Shown here piece by piece: positions 48,007 through 56,255 of a DNA stretch of 64,000 bases (its first letter is position 1; every line of letters begins with the position of its first letter). The notes under the pieces were generated by a model that worked only from the letters and a program-made list of their open reading frames with translations, ran no database searches and was not told where the DNA came from. The stretch comes from Terriglobia bacterium (lineage in GTDB: Bacteria; Acidobacteriota; Terriglobia; Terriglobales; Acidobacteriaceae), in assembly GCA_020072845.1 (NCBI GenBank), contig JAIQGF010000009.1, positions 124,001 through 188,000 of the forward strand. Reading direction: 5' to 3'. The position numbers and the translations under genes are program-made.

Positions 48007-49653
48007 ATGAAGACACGCATTGCCCTCGCCGTGTTGGCGGCCGCATCTCTGTGCTACGGACAACAGCAAACGCAGGTCGAGGTCGGCATGCGGCCCGGGT
48101 CCTCGCGCCAGGCCGAGCCGGCTCGCAAGGCCACGCCCGAACAATTGGAGCGCGGCCGCCAGATGCTGGAAGTTGCCGAGGTCCAGGCGGCGGGCCTGGA
48201 GGGCGGAATGCGCAGCTACGCGTTGCTGCAGGTGGCCCGCGCCTATCAGCCGACCGACAAGAAAAAGGCGCTGGCACTGCTGGAAGACGCGCTGGCCGCC
48301 ACTCGGGCCATCGACGACGACAATCTGAACACCCGCTTCCAGCTTCAAAAGCAGATTCTCCAGGAGATGGTGCCGCTGGCGCCGCAGCGCGTCGATGAGC
48401 TGCTCACCCAAGTCGAGCCGCAGGCGCGCGCCTCCGTGCTCAGCTCCCTGCTTCAGTACTACGAAAAGCAGAAGGAACTGGGCCACGCGGTGGAAGTGCT
48501 CTACCGCATCGCGCAGGAATCGGAGATGCCGTACGGGGCGGCGTTGCGCGTGATGCAGGCGCTGCCGCCGGAGCGTGCCGCCGACGCGCAGCAACTCTTC
48601 GCTGTCTCCCTCGCCAGTTTCCAGGATCACAAGCACAGCGGCGGCTGCATGGGCGACTGCGACTTCGTGCCGCTCATCCTGCGCTTCTGGAACCGCCTGC
48701 CCAAGGAAGCCGTGCTCGACGCCATCCACGCCGTCCTCAAGGACGCCCGCGACAACGGTCAGAAGAGCTCGATCTCGATGGCCTCCGACCAGGGCGCGGT
48801 CGCCTTCAGCTCTCTCTACGAATTCCGCCTGTTCCAGGTGCTGCCCGTTTTGCGGCAGCTCGACGAATCGGAAGCCAAGAAACTCCTCGAGCAATACCAG
48901 CAAGTCCAGACCCTGCTGGCCAAGTATCCGCAGGGTACCGACTCGTTGCAGCCGCCGAAAGCCCCCGGGGGAGGCCAGGATCGGAGCCCGGGCGCCTCCT
49001 TCATGATGAGCAACGACGGCCCGGGCGGCGGCGGACGCCCTGGTCCCGGCCCGCAGATGCCGGCGCCGCTTGAGATGCAGCAGGTGTCGAAGGTCGCCGC
49101 CGAGGCCGAGAAGCATCCCCGCGATGCTCTCGCCATGTGTGCCGGCATCTCCGATCCCGGACTGCGCTCGCAGGCGCTGCTGATGGTCGCGCGCTCCACC
49201 TGGAAGAACGATTCTTCCATCGCCCGCGAGGCTTTGCAGAAGTTCATGGAGCTGAACCCCAAACTCGAGATCGCGCAGCAGGTCATGTCCCTCTCCACCG
49301 CGGCCGACATCTACCTCAAGATGGGCGAGACCGACGACGCCAAGGGCGTGATCGAGAAGGGTCTGGCCGCCGCCGAGAGTGCCTACAAGAAGGACAGCAA
49401 TGCCGACGATCCCAACAAGGCGCTGAAGGCCTACTGGCCTTCGGCCGAGGCGTATCGCGGCATGTTGCGCCTGGCCGTCCGCATTTCCCCGGTCTGGGCC
49501 GCAAATTTGGTCAAGGAAATTTCCGATCCGGAGATGAAGGTCGTCGCGCAGATCGCCATGGCCGCATCCTTGCTCGACATTCCCACCGGCTCCACCATGA
49601 TCATGAACTCGACCAAGCAGGGCACCAATATGAGCATGAGCATGGAGCGGTGA
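48007..49653 (+). CDS. Exported helical-repeat protein of unknown function
   Basis: The protein has 548 residues, with a signal peptide to about residue 18 (ALAVLAAASLCYGQ). The body is alpha-helical, with TPR-like units such as ARAYQPTDKKKALALLEDALAAT and IYLKMGETDDAKGVIEKGLAAAES. A glycine/proline-rich linker lies at about 320-355, and the end is methionine-rich (STMIMNSTKQGTNMSMSMER). I see no catalytic motif. It is likely a periplasmic scaffold. A TATACT lies 19 nt before the ATG. Confidence 0.75.
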   Translation: MKTRIALAVLAAASLCYGQQQTQVEVGMRPGSSRQAEPARKATPEQLERGRQMLEVAEVQAAGLEGGMRSYALLQVARAYQPTDKKKALALLEDALAATRAIDDDNLNTRFQLQKQILQEMVPLAPQRVDELLTQVEPQARASVLSSLLQYYEKQKELGHAVEVLYRIAQESEMPYGAALRVMQALPPERAADAQQLFAVSLASFQDHKHSGGCMGDCDFVPLILRFWNRLPKEAVLDAIHAVLKDARDNGQKSSISMASDQGAVAFSSLYEFRLFQVLPVLRQLDESEAKKLLEQYQQVQTLLAKYPQGTDSLQPPKAPGGGQDRSPGASFMMSNDGPGGGGRPGPGPQMPAPLEMQQVSKVAAEAEKHPRDALAMCAGISDPGLRSQALLMVARSTWKNDSSIAREALQKFMELNPKLEIAQQVMSLSTAADIYLKMGETDDAKGVIEKGLAAAESAYKKDSNADDPNKALKAYWPSAEAYRGMLRLAVRISPVWAANLVKEISDPEMKVVAQIAMAASLLDIPTGSTMIMNSTKQGTNMSMSMER

Positions 49654-49658
49654 AGCAA

Positions 49659-49718
49659 GTCTTCAGTCTGGCGGGCGTCCGCCTTTCCTGAAGACTGACG
49701 ACTGAAGACCGACGACTG
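49659..49718. repeat. Inverted heptanucleotide arms (AGTCTTC / GAAGACT)
   Basis: A short left arm (GTCTTCAGTC) and a longer right arm (GAAGACT, GACGACT, GAAGACC, GACGACT). The units match those at 20198 and 53510. Confidence 0.8.
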
Positions 49719-49772
49719 TGGTAGCTTGGTGCGTTTCAATTCCCGCACATCACCCTTTAGGGGAGGCTCGCC

Positions 49773-50795
49773 ATGAAAGCCGTCCGTCTCCACCAGTTTG
49801 GCGGTCCGGAAGTCCTCAAGTACGAAGACGTCCCCGACCCGCAGCCGCGCCAGGACCAGGTGCTGGTCCGCGTCCGCGCCTGTGCCCTGAACCATCTTGA
49901 CCTCTGGGTCTGCAAGGGCCTGCCCGGAGTCAAGCTGCCGCACATCCTGGGCAGCGATGTCGCCGGCGAAATCGTGGACGTCGGCGGGTTCGTCACCGGG
50001 CTGCAAAAGGGCCAGCGCGTCATCCTCGCGCCCATGGTGTTTTGCGGTCACTGCCGTTTCTGCGTCTCCGGCGTGCACAACATGTGCCGCGAGTTCACCG
50101 TGCTCGGCAACGGCGTGGACGGCGGCGACTGCGAGCTGATCGCCGCGCGCCACGATTGCGTCATCCCCATCCCCGATTCGCTCAGCTTCGAGGAAGCCGC
50201 GGCGGTGCCGCTGGTCGGCCTTACCGCGTGGCACATGATGGTCACCCGCGCGCAAATCCGCCCCGACCAGAACGTGCTCGTGCTCGGCGCCAACTCTGGC
50301 GTCGGCATGGCGGCCATCCAGATCGGCAAGCTGTTTAACGCCCGCGTCATCGCCACCGCCGGCGACGAGCATAAGATGCAGCGCGCCCGCGAACTCGGCG
50401 CCGACGAGGTCATCAACCACTACACCCAGAAAATTTCCGACGAGGTCAAGCGCATCACCAACAAGGAAATGTGCGACATCGTCATCGAGCACGTCGGCCA
50501 GGCCACCTGGGGCGAGAGCATGAAGTCGCTCAAGCCGGGCGGGACGATCGTCACCTGCGGCGCCACCACCGGGCCCAAGGTGGACCTCGACCTGCGCTTC
50601 CTCTTCTCCAAGCAGTTCTCGTTCATCGGCTCCTACATGGGCACCATGGGCGATCTGCACGAGGTGCTGAAGCACGTTGTCGGCGGCAAGATCAAAGGCG
50701 TGGTGGACTCCACCTTCCCGCTCTCGGAAGCCCGCGCCGCCCACGAGCGCATGGAGAAAAGCCAGATGTTCGGGAAAATCGTGCTGAAGCCGTGA
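49773..50795 (+). CDS. Zinc-binding medium-chain alcohol dehydrogenase
   Basis: The protein has 340 residues. It has GSDVAGEIVDVGG, then FCGHCRFCVSGVHNMCREF, the four-cysteine structural zinc lobe, and VLVLGANSGVGMAAIQIGKLFNARVIATAGDEHK, the Rossmann NAD(P) site. The usual catalytic zinc ligand HE/GHE is modified (ILGSDVAG), so it may be a zinc-lobe member that reduces quinone- or enone-type substrates. Its substrate is unknown. Repeats flank the gene on both sides. Confidence 0.85.
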   Translation: MKAVRLHQFGGPEVLKYEDVPDPQPRQDQVLVRVRACALNHLDLWVCKGLPGVKLPHILGSDVAGEIVDVGGFVTGLQKGQRVILAPMVFCGHCRFCVSGVHNMCREFTVLGNGVDGGDCELIAARHDCVIPIPDSLSFEEAAAVPLVGLTAWHMMVTRAQIRPDQNVLVLGANSGVGMAAIQIGKLFNARVIATAGDEHKMQRARELGADEVINHYTQKISDEVKRITNKEMCDIVIEHVGQATWGESMKSLKPGGTIVTCGATTGPKVDLDLRFLFSKQFSFIGSYMGTMGDLHEVLKHVVGGKIKGVVDSTFPLSEARAAHERMEKSQMFGKIVLKP

Positions 50796-50807
50796 GCTTC
50801 TTCACCA

Positions 50808-50962
50808 CCGAGACACCGAGGTCACCGAGGCTCACCGAGTTATTGGTTAGTCAAAATCCCAGAACGTGTTTTCTCTGTGAATCTCGGTGTACTCGGTGTC
50901 TCGGTGGTGACCGACAGACCGACAAACCGACAGACCGACAGACCGATAGACCGATAGACCTT
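50808..50962. repeat. Inverted CACCGAGA arms followed by GACCGACA array
   Basis: CACCGAGA-type arms at 50806-50840 and 50882-50910 pair; then GACCGACA, AACCGACA, GACCGACA, GACCGATA at 50911-50962 repeat with period 8. The first part is almost identical to the element at 21208. Confidence 0.85.
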
Positions 50963-51014
50963 TCCCGCGTCTCCGTACTCGTTTCGTCATCTAATCAATT
51001 ACAATGGTCCCCGC

Positions 51015-51581
51015 ATGAACGGCGACGAACGCTTGGAAAATCTCGAGGGTAGCCACCAGCACGAGTCCAAGGGAATCCTCCGCGAGGTCATCTTCGGCGA
51101 TCCGCAAGCCGAAGGCATCATCATGACCACGCTCGACAACGCCGTGAACTGGGTGCGCAAGAACTCGCTCTGGCCCATGACCTTCGGCCTGGCCTGCTGC
51201 GCCATCGAGATGATGTCCATGGGCGCTTCTCGTTTCGATATCGCGCGCTTCGGTGCCGAGGTCTTCCGCCCCTCGCCGCGCCAGTCCGACCTGATGATCA
51301 TCGCCGGCCGCGTCTCGCAGAAGATGGCGCCCGTCATCCGCCAGCTCTGGGAGCAGATGCCGGAGCCCAAGTGGGTGATCTCCATGGGCGCATGCGCTAC
51401 CTCCGGCGGAGTGTTCAACAACTACGCGCTGGTGCAGGGCGTCAACCAGGTGATCCCCATCGACGTCTACGTCCCCGGCTGCCCGCCCCGTCCCGAGCAA
51501 CTGATCTACGCCATCACCCTGCTCCAGGAAAAAATCCAGAACGAACGCGGCTCGTTCAAGGATGCGCTGAACCTGAAGTAA
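51015..51581 (+). CDS. nuoB: NADH-quinone oxidoreductase subunit B, solitary
   Basis: The protein has 188 residues. The N2 cluster ligands are present: [12 protein letters not shown] (tandem cysteines), [10 protein letters not shown] and [11 protein letters not shown]. It is the complex I subunit that carries the terminal Fe-S cluster near quinone. Usually it sits between nuoA and nuoC/D; here no other nuo gene is within the window, so this may be a second, unlinked copy. TACAAT lies 9 nt before the ATG (51000-51005), so the 5' leader is nearly absent. Confidence 0.93.
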   Translation: MNGDERLENLEGSHQHESKGILREVIFGDPQAEGIIMTTLDNAVNWVRKNSLWPMTFGLACCAIEMMSMGASRFDIARFGAEVFRPSPRQSDLMIIAGRVSQKMAPVIRQLWEQMPEPKWVISMGACATSGGVFNNYALVQGVNQVIPIDVYVPGCPPRPEQLIYAITLLQEKIQNERGSFKDALNLK

Positions 51582-51645
51582 TCTAGGCGATCTCAAGTCT
51601 TCAAAATGGGGGCTGGCTGACCCTTTGAGTCAAGAATAAACTTTG

Positions 51646-51684
51646 CGGTTGCCCCGCCCTTGTCGCTCCCGGGAGCGGGAGCGG
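51646..51684. repeat. Degenerate REP fragment
   Basis: GCGGTTGCCCCGCCCTTGTC followed by CGCTCCCGGGAGCG; it has the GGTTGCCCC head of the REP family with a disturbed stem. Confidence 0.6.
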
Positions 51685-51730
51685 CTCGGAATCTGTCCGC
51701 GATTGAGGCAGCGCGATGGACAATAACAGC

Positions 51731-51764
51731 CCCACCCTTCGCCAAACCCGGGCGAAAGGGTGGG
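51731..51764. repeat. REP hairpin with AAACCCG loop
   Basis: CCCACCCTTCGCC, AAACCCG, GGCGAAAGGGTGGG (one bulge), followed by CCACCC. It is just upstream of the cyclase-like gene. Confidence 0.85.
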
Positions 51765-51816
51765 CCACCCGCGGTCGGTTACGGTGCAGTGCGAAAAGAA
51801 AGCACAAGGGAATGGT

Positions 51817-52674
51817 ATGGTCACGCGTCGCTTTGTCGCAATGATTGACATTCTTGGATTTAGACGGATGGTACAAACCTTACCTGCCGAGGATGTCGTC
51901 CGACGGGTAGAGAAGCTATTTAAGCATATTCCGAAACTGGACATAGCTTGGGGAGTAGGTGGCGGAAACATCCAGGAGGAGTCGGGAATAACGAAAACCG
52001 CGCATGCTCAGTTCAGCGACACAATCTTGCTGTGGACTCCCCCAATAGACAGCTGTTCAATTTACCGTCAGGATTTTGAACTTCAGGGCCTATTATTCGC
52101 AACGACTGGAGCTATCTTTCATGGGTTCCTCAATGGGCTACCATTGAGAGCCGGTGTTGCATTTGGGGAATGCTACATCAATAAGAGGACCCAGACTTAT
52201 GTCGGCCAAGCTATCGTTGACGCCTACAGCACAGAAAGGCAGCAGGACTGGATAGGAGGCGCATTGCACCCAAGCTGTGATGGCCGAGTAGCACATAGAA
52301 CTGATTTCAAAAACGTCGTTATGCCTTATTCAGTACCTGTAAAACCTGGCAGTACGATCGCTATCACTTATGCCTTGAATTGGCCCGAGACCGCTCACTC
52401 AAGCGTGCGGGTCAACAGAAGAAAGTACGGCGTCTCCGTACGTAATTTGCTGCGGCAGGCTCTTCAAGAGCATCTCGCGTCGGAGATTCCGGAATCCGTG
52501 AATCTGAAGTACAAGAACACCGCGGCATTCATCGAAGATAGTCTCAGGTCGGGCGTTTTGTATTGGTTGAATTCCGCCAGGCGTTTTCGGCGGCGACAAC
52601 GGCAACTACGCGCAAGAAAAGCACGCGCAAGAAAAGCACGCGCAAGAAAAGCACGCGCAAGAAAAGCACGCTAG
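51817..52674 (+). CDS. Nucleotidyl-cyclase-like domain protein with ARKAR tail
   Basis: The protein has 285 residues from the ATG at 51817, with AAGGGA upstream. RRFVAMIDILGFRRMVQTL opens a fold like class III adenylate cyclases; AQFSDTILLWTPP and LPLRAGVAFGECYINKRTQTYVGQAIVDAY match the strands and turn where cyclases hold FGD and RIG..GE. Several catalytic residues are not obvious, so it may be inactive or act on another nucleotide. The C-terminus is a basic tail of ARKAR repeats coded by a perfect 15-bp tandem repeat. Codons are more AT-rich than in neighbours, and REPs flank it, which suggests acquisition by transfer. Confidence 0.7.
   Translation: MVTRRFVAMIDILGFRRMVQTLPAEDVVRRVEKLFKHIPKLDIAWGVGGGNIQEESGITKTAHAQFSDTILLWTPPIDSCSIYRQDFELQGLLFATTGAIFHGFLNGLPLRAGVAFGECYINKRTQTYVGQAIVDAYSTERQQDWIGGALHPSCDGRVAHRTDFKNVVMPYSVPVKPGSTIAITYALNWPETAHSSVRVNRRKYGVSVRNLLRQALQEHLASEIPESVNLKYKNTAAFIEDSLRSGVLYWLNSARRFRRRQRQLRARKARARKARARKARARKAR
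52611..52670 (+). repeat. 15-bp tandem repeat, four perfect copies, in coding sequence
   Basis: CGCAAGAAAAGCACG repeated four times without a mismatch, in frame, coding for the ARKAR tail. Perfect identity implies recent expansion and likely copy-number variation. Confidence 0.95.
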
Positions 52675-52736
52675 GTGTAGCGCTTGCTAAACTTGGCTGG
52701 TGGCCCACCCTTCGGCAGTAAACAACATGTGGGTGC

Positions 52737-52765
52737 CCCACCGTTCGCGGTTTTCGAACGGTGGG
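52737..52765. repeat. REP-like hairpin (CCCACCGTTCG)
   Basis: CCCACCGTTCG, loop CGGTTTT, CGAACGGTGGG: a perfect 11-bp stem between the cyclase-like gene and the next small gene. CCCACCCTTCGG at 52704 is a partial copy. Confidence 0.85.
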
Positions 52766-52806
52766 AATAGGGGATTTCAACTCCAAGAAGGAGGCGCGCG
52801 CCCCGC

Positions 52807-53070
52807 CTAAGCCGCTTTCACCGTGGCGGTTCGCAGACACGCCGAAACATCGTCGAGGACCTTCTCGTAGTCGGCGGTCATGGCCCGCTCCACATAAATG
52901 CGAGCGCCCTTTACACCCGCTTCTTGCGCCATCCGCTTGAAGTCAAACTGAAGAAAGTTTTCAACTTGCTTCGGGGTCAGGAAAGCGATGCCGACAGTGG
53001 CGGACTGGCCTGTCGTGGTCTCGATCTTCACCGAGTACGGGTATTCAGCCTGTTGCGTTTCCGGGGTCAT
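52807..53070 (-). CDS. Small protein of unknown function
   Basis: The protein has 87 residues behind GAGGAGGTG: TPETQQAEYPYSVKIETTTGQSATVGIAFLTPKQVENFLQFDFKRMAQEAGVKGARIYVERAMTADYEKVLDDVSACL is visible as a mixed alpha/beta fold. The strong ribosome site supports it. I do not recognise the family. It is divergent from a 57-residue gene at 53247. Confidence 0.7.
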   Translation of the reverse strand: MTPETQQAEYPYSVKIETTTGQSATVGIAFLTPKQVENFLQFDFKRMAQEAGVKGARIYVERAMTADYEKVLDDVSACLRTATVKAA

Positions 53071-53246
53071 GCGACACCTCCTCTTGAGCGACGAAAGGTG
53101 GCCAGAGAATCTGCGCTTTCTTGATCGACAAGAGTGGCGGGAAAACGAATCTGTCAGATTCTAGCGTGATCTGCTGCATGAGTTGTAGTGCATGAATCAA
53201 GAAAAGCATCCCTCCCTCCTCTGTCGAGCATCTCACGTGAGACCCC

Positions 53247-53420
53247 ATGAATGTCGAGAAGATCATCGCCGAGGTGGAGTGGCTGGAGGGCATCTACTCC
53301 CTTCCGGACACAAGACCCCTCGGGCTGACCGACCGCGACGCTGCGAATCAAAGTCACGACGAGAGGTACGCGGACAACCCGTGGTTCCGGCTTTGGCAGC
53401 GCTACGGCCTTCCTCGATAA
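53247..53420 (+). CDS. Small 57-residue protein (NPWFRLWQRYG type)
   Basis: A short frame, MNVEKIIAEVEWLEGIYSLP, then DRDAANQSHDERYADNPWFRLWQRYGLPR. I recall similar small acidobacterial proteins ending in NPWFRLWQRYG, so it is probably real despite the weak ribosome site. No domain is recognised. It sits in the accessory stretch between an unknown gene and repeat arrays. Confidence 0.65.
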   Translation: MNVEKIIAEVEWLEGIYSLPDTRPLGLTDRDAANQSHDERYADNPWFRLWQRYGLPR

Positions 53421-53509
53421 GCGGGCAGAACGCTGTGCCCGAGAATATTCAAACTGCGAGCGGCGGCTCCGTTTCGACGCCGCAGGTTGGCTGATTTCAC
53501 TCCACGCCT

Positions 53510-53629
53510 GACGACTGAAGACTGGTGACTGAAGACTCTTCGGGTTTACTGTTCACCCGCTGCACGCGTTATTCTTCCAAACGCCGGGGCTCCAAGCCCG
53601 ACGACTGAAGACTGACGACCGAAGACTCT
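53510..53629. repeat. Two direct heptanucleotide arrays (GACGACT / GAAGACT)
   Basis: 53510-53539 and 53600-53629 each read GACGACT, GAAGACT, GGTGACT/GACGACC, GAAGACT in the same direction, 60 bp apart. The second ends 1 bp before the decarboxylase ATG. Confidence 0.85.
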
Positions 53630-53630
53630 C

Positions 53631-55040
53631 ATGTCCCAACTCGAAATTCCTCCCGAACAATTCTGGCGCGTGGCCGGCTACATCCTCTCGCTCGCCAATG
53701 ATTATCTCGGCGAACTCGACACGCTCCCCACATTCCCGCCCGATGCCACCGGCGCGGAACTCAGCCAGGCGTTTGCCGAACCTCTGCCGCAGCAAGGCGC
53801 GGGAGAAGACGCGCTCGTCGCCCTGATGGGCGTGCTCCGCTGGTCGCGCCCGCCCAGTCCGCGTTTTTTCGGGTACGTGCTCGGCTCCGGCGATCCCATT
53901 GCCGCCTGCGCCGATCTGCTCGCCAGCGTGATGAACCAAAACGTCACCGCCTGGCGTACTTCGCCGGCCGCGGTCACCCTCGAACGCATCGTCGTGGGCT
54001 GGCTGGGGGAGGCGATCGGCTGCCGCGACTTCTCGGGAAGCCTTACTGGTGGCGGATCTTCAGCCAATACGATGGCGCTGGCCATGGCCCGCGAAGCACG
54101 TCTGCCGGCCAACGAAGACGGCGCCCAGCCCGCCATCGTGTACGCCTCCGATGAAGTTCACATGTCCATTCCCAAAGCGGTGGCGCTGCTCGGCTTGGGC
54201 CGCAAGAACCTGCGCCTGATTCCGACTGACGAAAACTTCCGCATGCGTTCTGCGGAACTCGAAAAACAGATTGAGGCCGACCAGCGCGCAGGCAAGAAGG
54301 CCATCGCAGTGGTCGCCTCCGCCGGCACGGTGAGCACCGGTGCCATTGATCCGCTGCCCGAAATTGCCGACATCTGCCGCCGCCACCATCTCTGGCTGCA
54401 CGTGGACGGCGCTTATGGTGCGCTCGCTGCCATCGCCGCGCCCGAAAAGTTTCCCGGCCTCTCGCTCGCCGACTCCATCTCGCTCGATCCGCACAAGTGG
54501 CTCTACCAGCCTCTGGACTGCGGCTGCCTGCTCTATCGCGATCCGCAGCACGCGCGCGCCGCCTTCGCCCACAGCGGCGATTACGCGCGCTCGCTCAGCC
54601 AGGACCCGGTGGAAGGGTTTGCGTTTTTCGAGGAGTCGCTGGAATTGTCGCGCCGCTTCCGCGCGCTCAAGCTCTGGCTCTCGCTGCGCTATCACGGGCT
54701 GAACGCTTTTCGCGACGCCATCCGCGCCGATCTCGACCACGCCCAACAACTCGCCGAACTGGTCCGCGCCAACGAGAAGCTCGAATTGCTGGCGCCGGTC
54801 GAGTTGAGCGCTGTGTGTTTCCGCTACGTGTGGCGCGGGTCTCCGGCCCGCGAGGAGGACCTGAACGCGCTCAATGAGCGCATCCTCAAGCGCGTCATCC
54901 AGCGCGGTCGCGTATTCATCTCCAACGCGGTCATCCACGGCAAGTTCGCGCTGCGCGCCTGCTTTGTCAATCACCGCACAAAATCGGAGGACGTGCAGGC
55001 GGTCGTCGACGAAGTCATCGCTGCCGCCACCGAGGTCTAA
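53631..55040 (+). CDS. PLP-dependent group II decarboxylase
   Basis: The protein has 469 residues. SLDPHKWLYQPLDCGCLLYR carries the PLP lysine; LTGGGSSANTMALAMAR and VDGAYGALAAI (the HVDAAxxG-like segment) are cofactor motifs; ASAGTVSTGAIDPL precedes them. This is the aromatic-L-amino-acid/glutamate decarboxylase family. PPSPRFFGYVLGSGDP near the N-terminus is usual for tryptophan/tyrosine-type enzymes. It would make an amine and CO2; the amino acid is not determined. Confidence 0.9.
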   Translation: MSQLEIPPEQFWRVAGYILSLANDYLGELDTLPTFPPDATGAELSQAFAEPLPQQGAGEDALVALMGVLRWSRPPSPRFFGYVLGSGDPIAACADLLASVMNQNVTAWRTSPAAVTLERIVVGWLGEAIGCRDFSGSLTGGGSSANTMALAMAREARLPANEDGAQPAIVYASDEVHMSIPKAVALLGLGRKNLRLIPTDENFRMRSAELEKQIEADQRAGKKAIAVVASAGTVSTGAIDPLPEIADICRRHHLWLHVDGAYGALAAIAAPEKFPGLSLADSISLDPHKWLYQPLDCGCLLYRDPQHARAAFAHSGDYARSLSQDPVEGFAFFEESLELSRRFRALKLWLSLRYHGLNAFRDAIRADLDHAQQLAELVRANEKLELLAPVELSAVCFRYVWRGSPAREEDLNALNERILKRVIQRGRVFISNAVIHGKFALRACFVNHRTKSEDVQAVVDEVIAAATEV

Positions 55041-55157
55041 ATCGGCACTTTCCCGTTTTGAAACCGGCCCGGCAAATAAACGCGATTTCCACAGGGGTTC
55101 CACGTAGAACATCATGCCAAACCTGCTTCGCCTCTAAGTTCGTGATAAAAAAAGGGC

Positions 55158-56255
55158 ATGCCATCTCAAAATGATCGCCGCGCGGTGCTGGCCAAGGCCC
55201 CCTGCCGCGCCGACCTGGCCGGCGCCACCATTGACCTGTGGCCGCTGTATCTGTTTCATCCCGGAAGCGTTACGGTCAATTTTGCGGTCAGTGTCATGAC
55301 CACCTGCCGCATCACTCCGCTCGCCGGTAAAGCCATTCAGCTCAAGTCGTTAGACACCGGGCGTGAGGAGCGCTTCGCCGACCTGGAGGCGCTGTGCCGC
55401 GCCCCCAAATACGCCCACCCGCTGGCCGCCCGGCTGCTGCAGTTTTTTCAGCCGGAGGGCGGTCTGGCGCTGGAGACAACGTCGGAATCGCCGGCGGGCG
55501 CGGGCATCGCCGGGTCATCGGCGCTGATGATAGCGGCCACCGGGGCGCTGGCGCGCTACACCGGGCGCCGGATCGGGCGCGAGCAGATGCGCGTGCTGGC
55601 GCAGAACGTGGAAGCGCAACTCATCAACGTGCCCACCGGCTGCCAGGATTATTACCCGGCGCTCTACGGCGGCGTGAGCGCCATTCATCTCGACACCGAC
55701 CAGGTGCGCCGCGAGGCCCTGCCGGTTGCCCCGGAAGAGATCGAGGCGCGTTTCCTGCTGGTGTATACCGGCGCGCCGCGCGCTTCGGGCATCAACAACT
55801 GGGAAGTGTTCAAGGCGCACATTGACGGCGACCGCAAGGTGGTGCGCAACTTCGAGCGCATGGCGCAGATCTCGCGCGCCATGCACGGCGCGCTCTCGCA
55901 CGGCGACTGGGACGAGGTGGCACGCCTGCTGCTGGACGAGTGGAAGTTTCGCAAGAGCAACTACGCGGGCATCTCGACGCCGCTGATTGACAACCTGGTG
56001 GCGGTGGCGGCGAAAAATGGCGGGCGCGCCGCCAAGGTGTGCGGCGCCGGCGGCGGCGGGTGCGTGGTGTTCATGGTGCGGGAGGATGCCAAGCAGCGCG
56101 TGGCCGAGGCGCTGCGCCAGGCGGGCGGGCGCGTGCTGCCATTCCGCGTGGCGAGCGACGGGCTGGTAATTTCGGCGGTCAACACGGAGACGAAACAACC
56201 ACATCTGCCAAGCGCGGGCAGATCTGGGGCACCCAGTCCGAGGGGGCGCGCGTGA
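55158..56255 (+). CDS. GHMP kinase
   Basis: The protein has 365 residues. KAPCRADLAGATIDLWPLYLFHPG is the N-terminal GHMP motif, like D-glycero-D-manno-heptose 7-phosphate kinase (HddA) and related sugar kinases; TSESPAGAGIAGSSALMIAATG is the ATP phosphate loop; KVCGAGGGGCVVFMV is motif 3. It phosphorylates a small sugar or isoprenoid precursor. The final residues KQPHLPSAGRSGAPSPRGRA are coded by a REP hairpin, a tail unlikely to be functional. The stop overlaps the GTG of the CPBP gene. Confidence 0.88.
   Translation: MPSQNDRRAVLAKAPCRADLAGATIDLWPLYLFHPGSVTVNFAVSVMTTCRITPLAGKAIQLKSLDTGREERFADLEALCRAPKYAHPLAARLLQFFQPEGGLALETTSESPAGAGIAGSSALMIAATGALARYTGRRIGREQMRVLAQNVEAQLINVPTGCQDYYPALYGGVSAIHLDTDQVRREALPVAPEEIEARFLLVYTGAPRASGINNWEVFKAHIDGDRKVVRNFERMAQISRAMHGALSHGDWDEVARLLLDEWKFRKSNYAGISTPLIDNLVAVAAKNGGRAAKVCGAGGGGCVVFMVREDAKQRVAEALRQAGGRVLPFRVASDGLVISAVNTETKQPHLPSAGRSGAPSPRGRA
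56199..56227. repeat. REP hairpin in the GHMP kinase 3' end
   Basis: CCACATCTGCC, loop AAGCGCG, GGCAGATCTGG with one mismatch, followed by GGCACCC. It is a diverged copy of the element at 26490. Confidence 0.8.
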
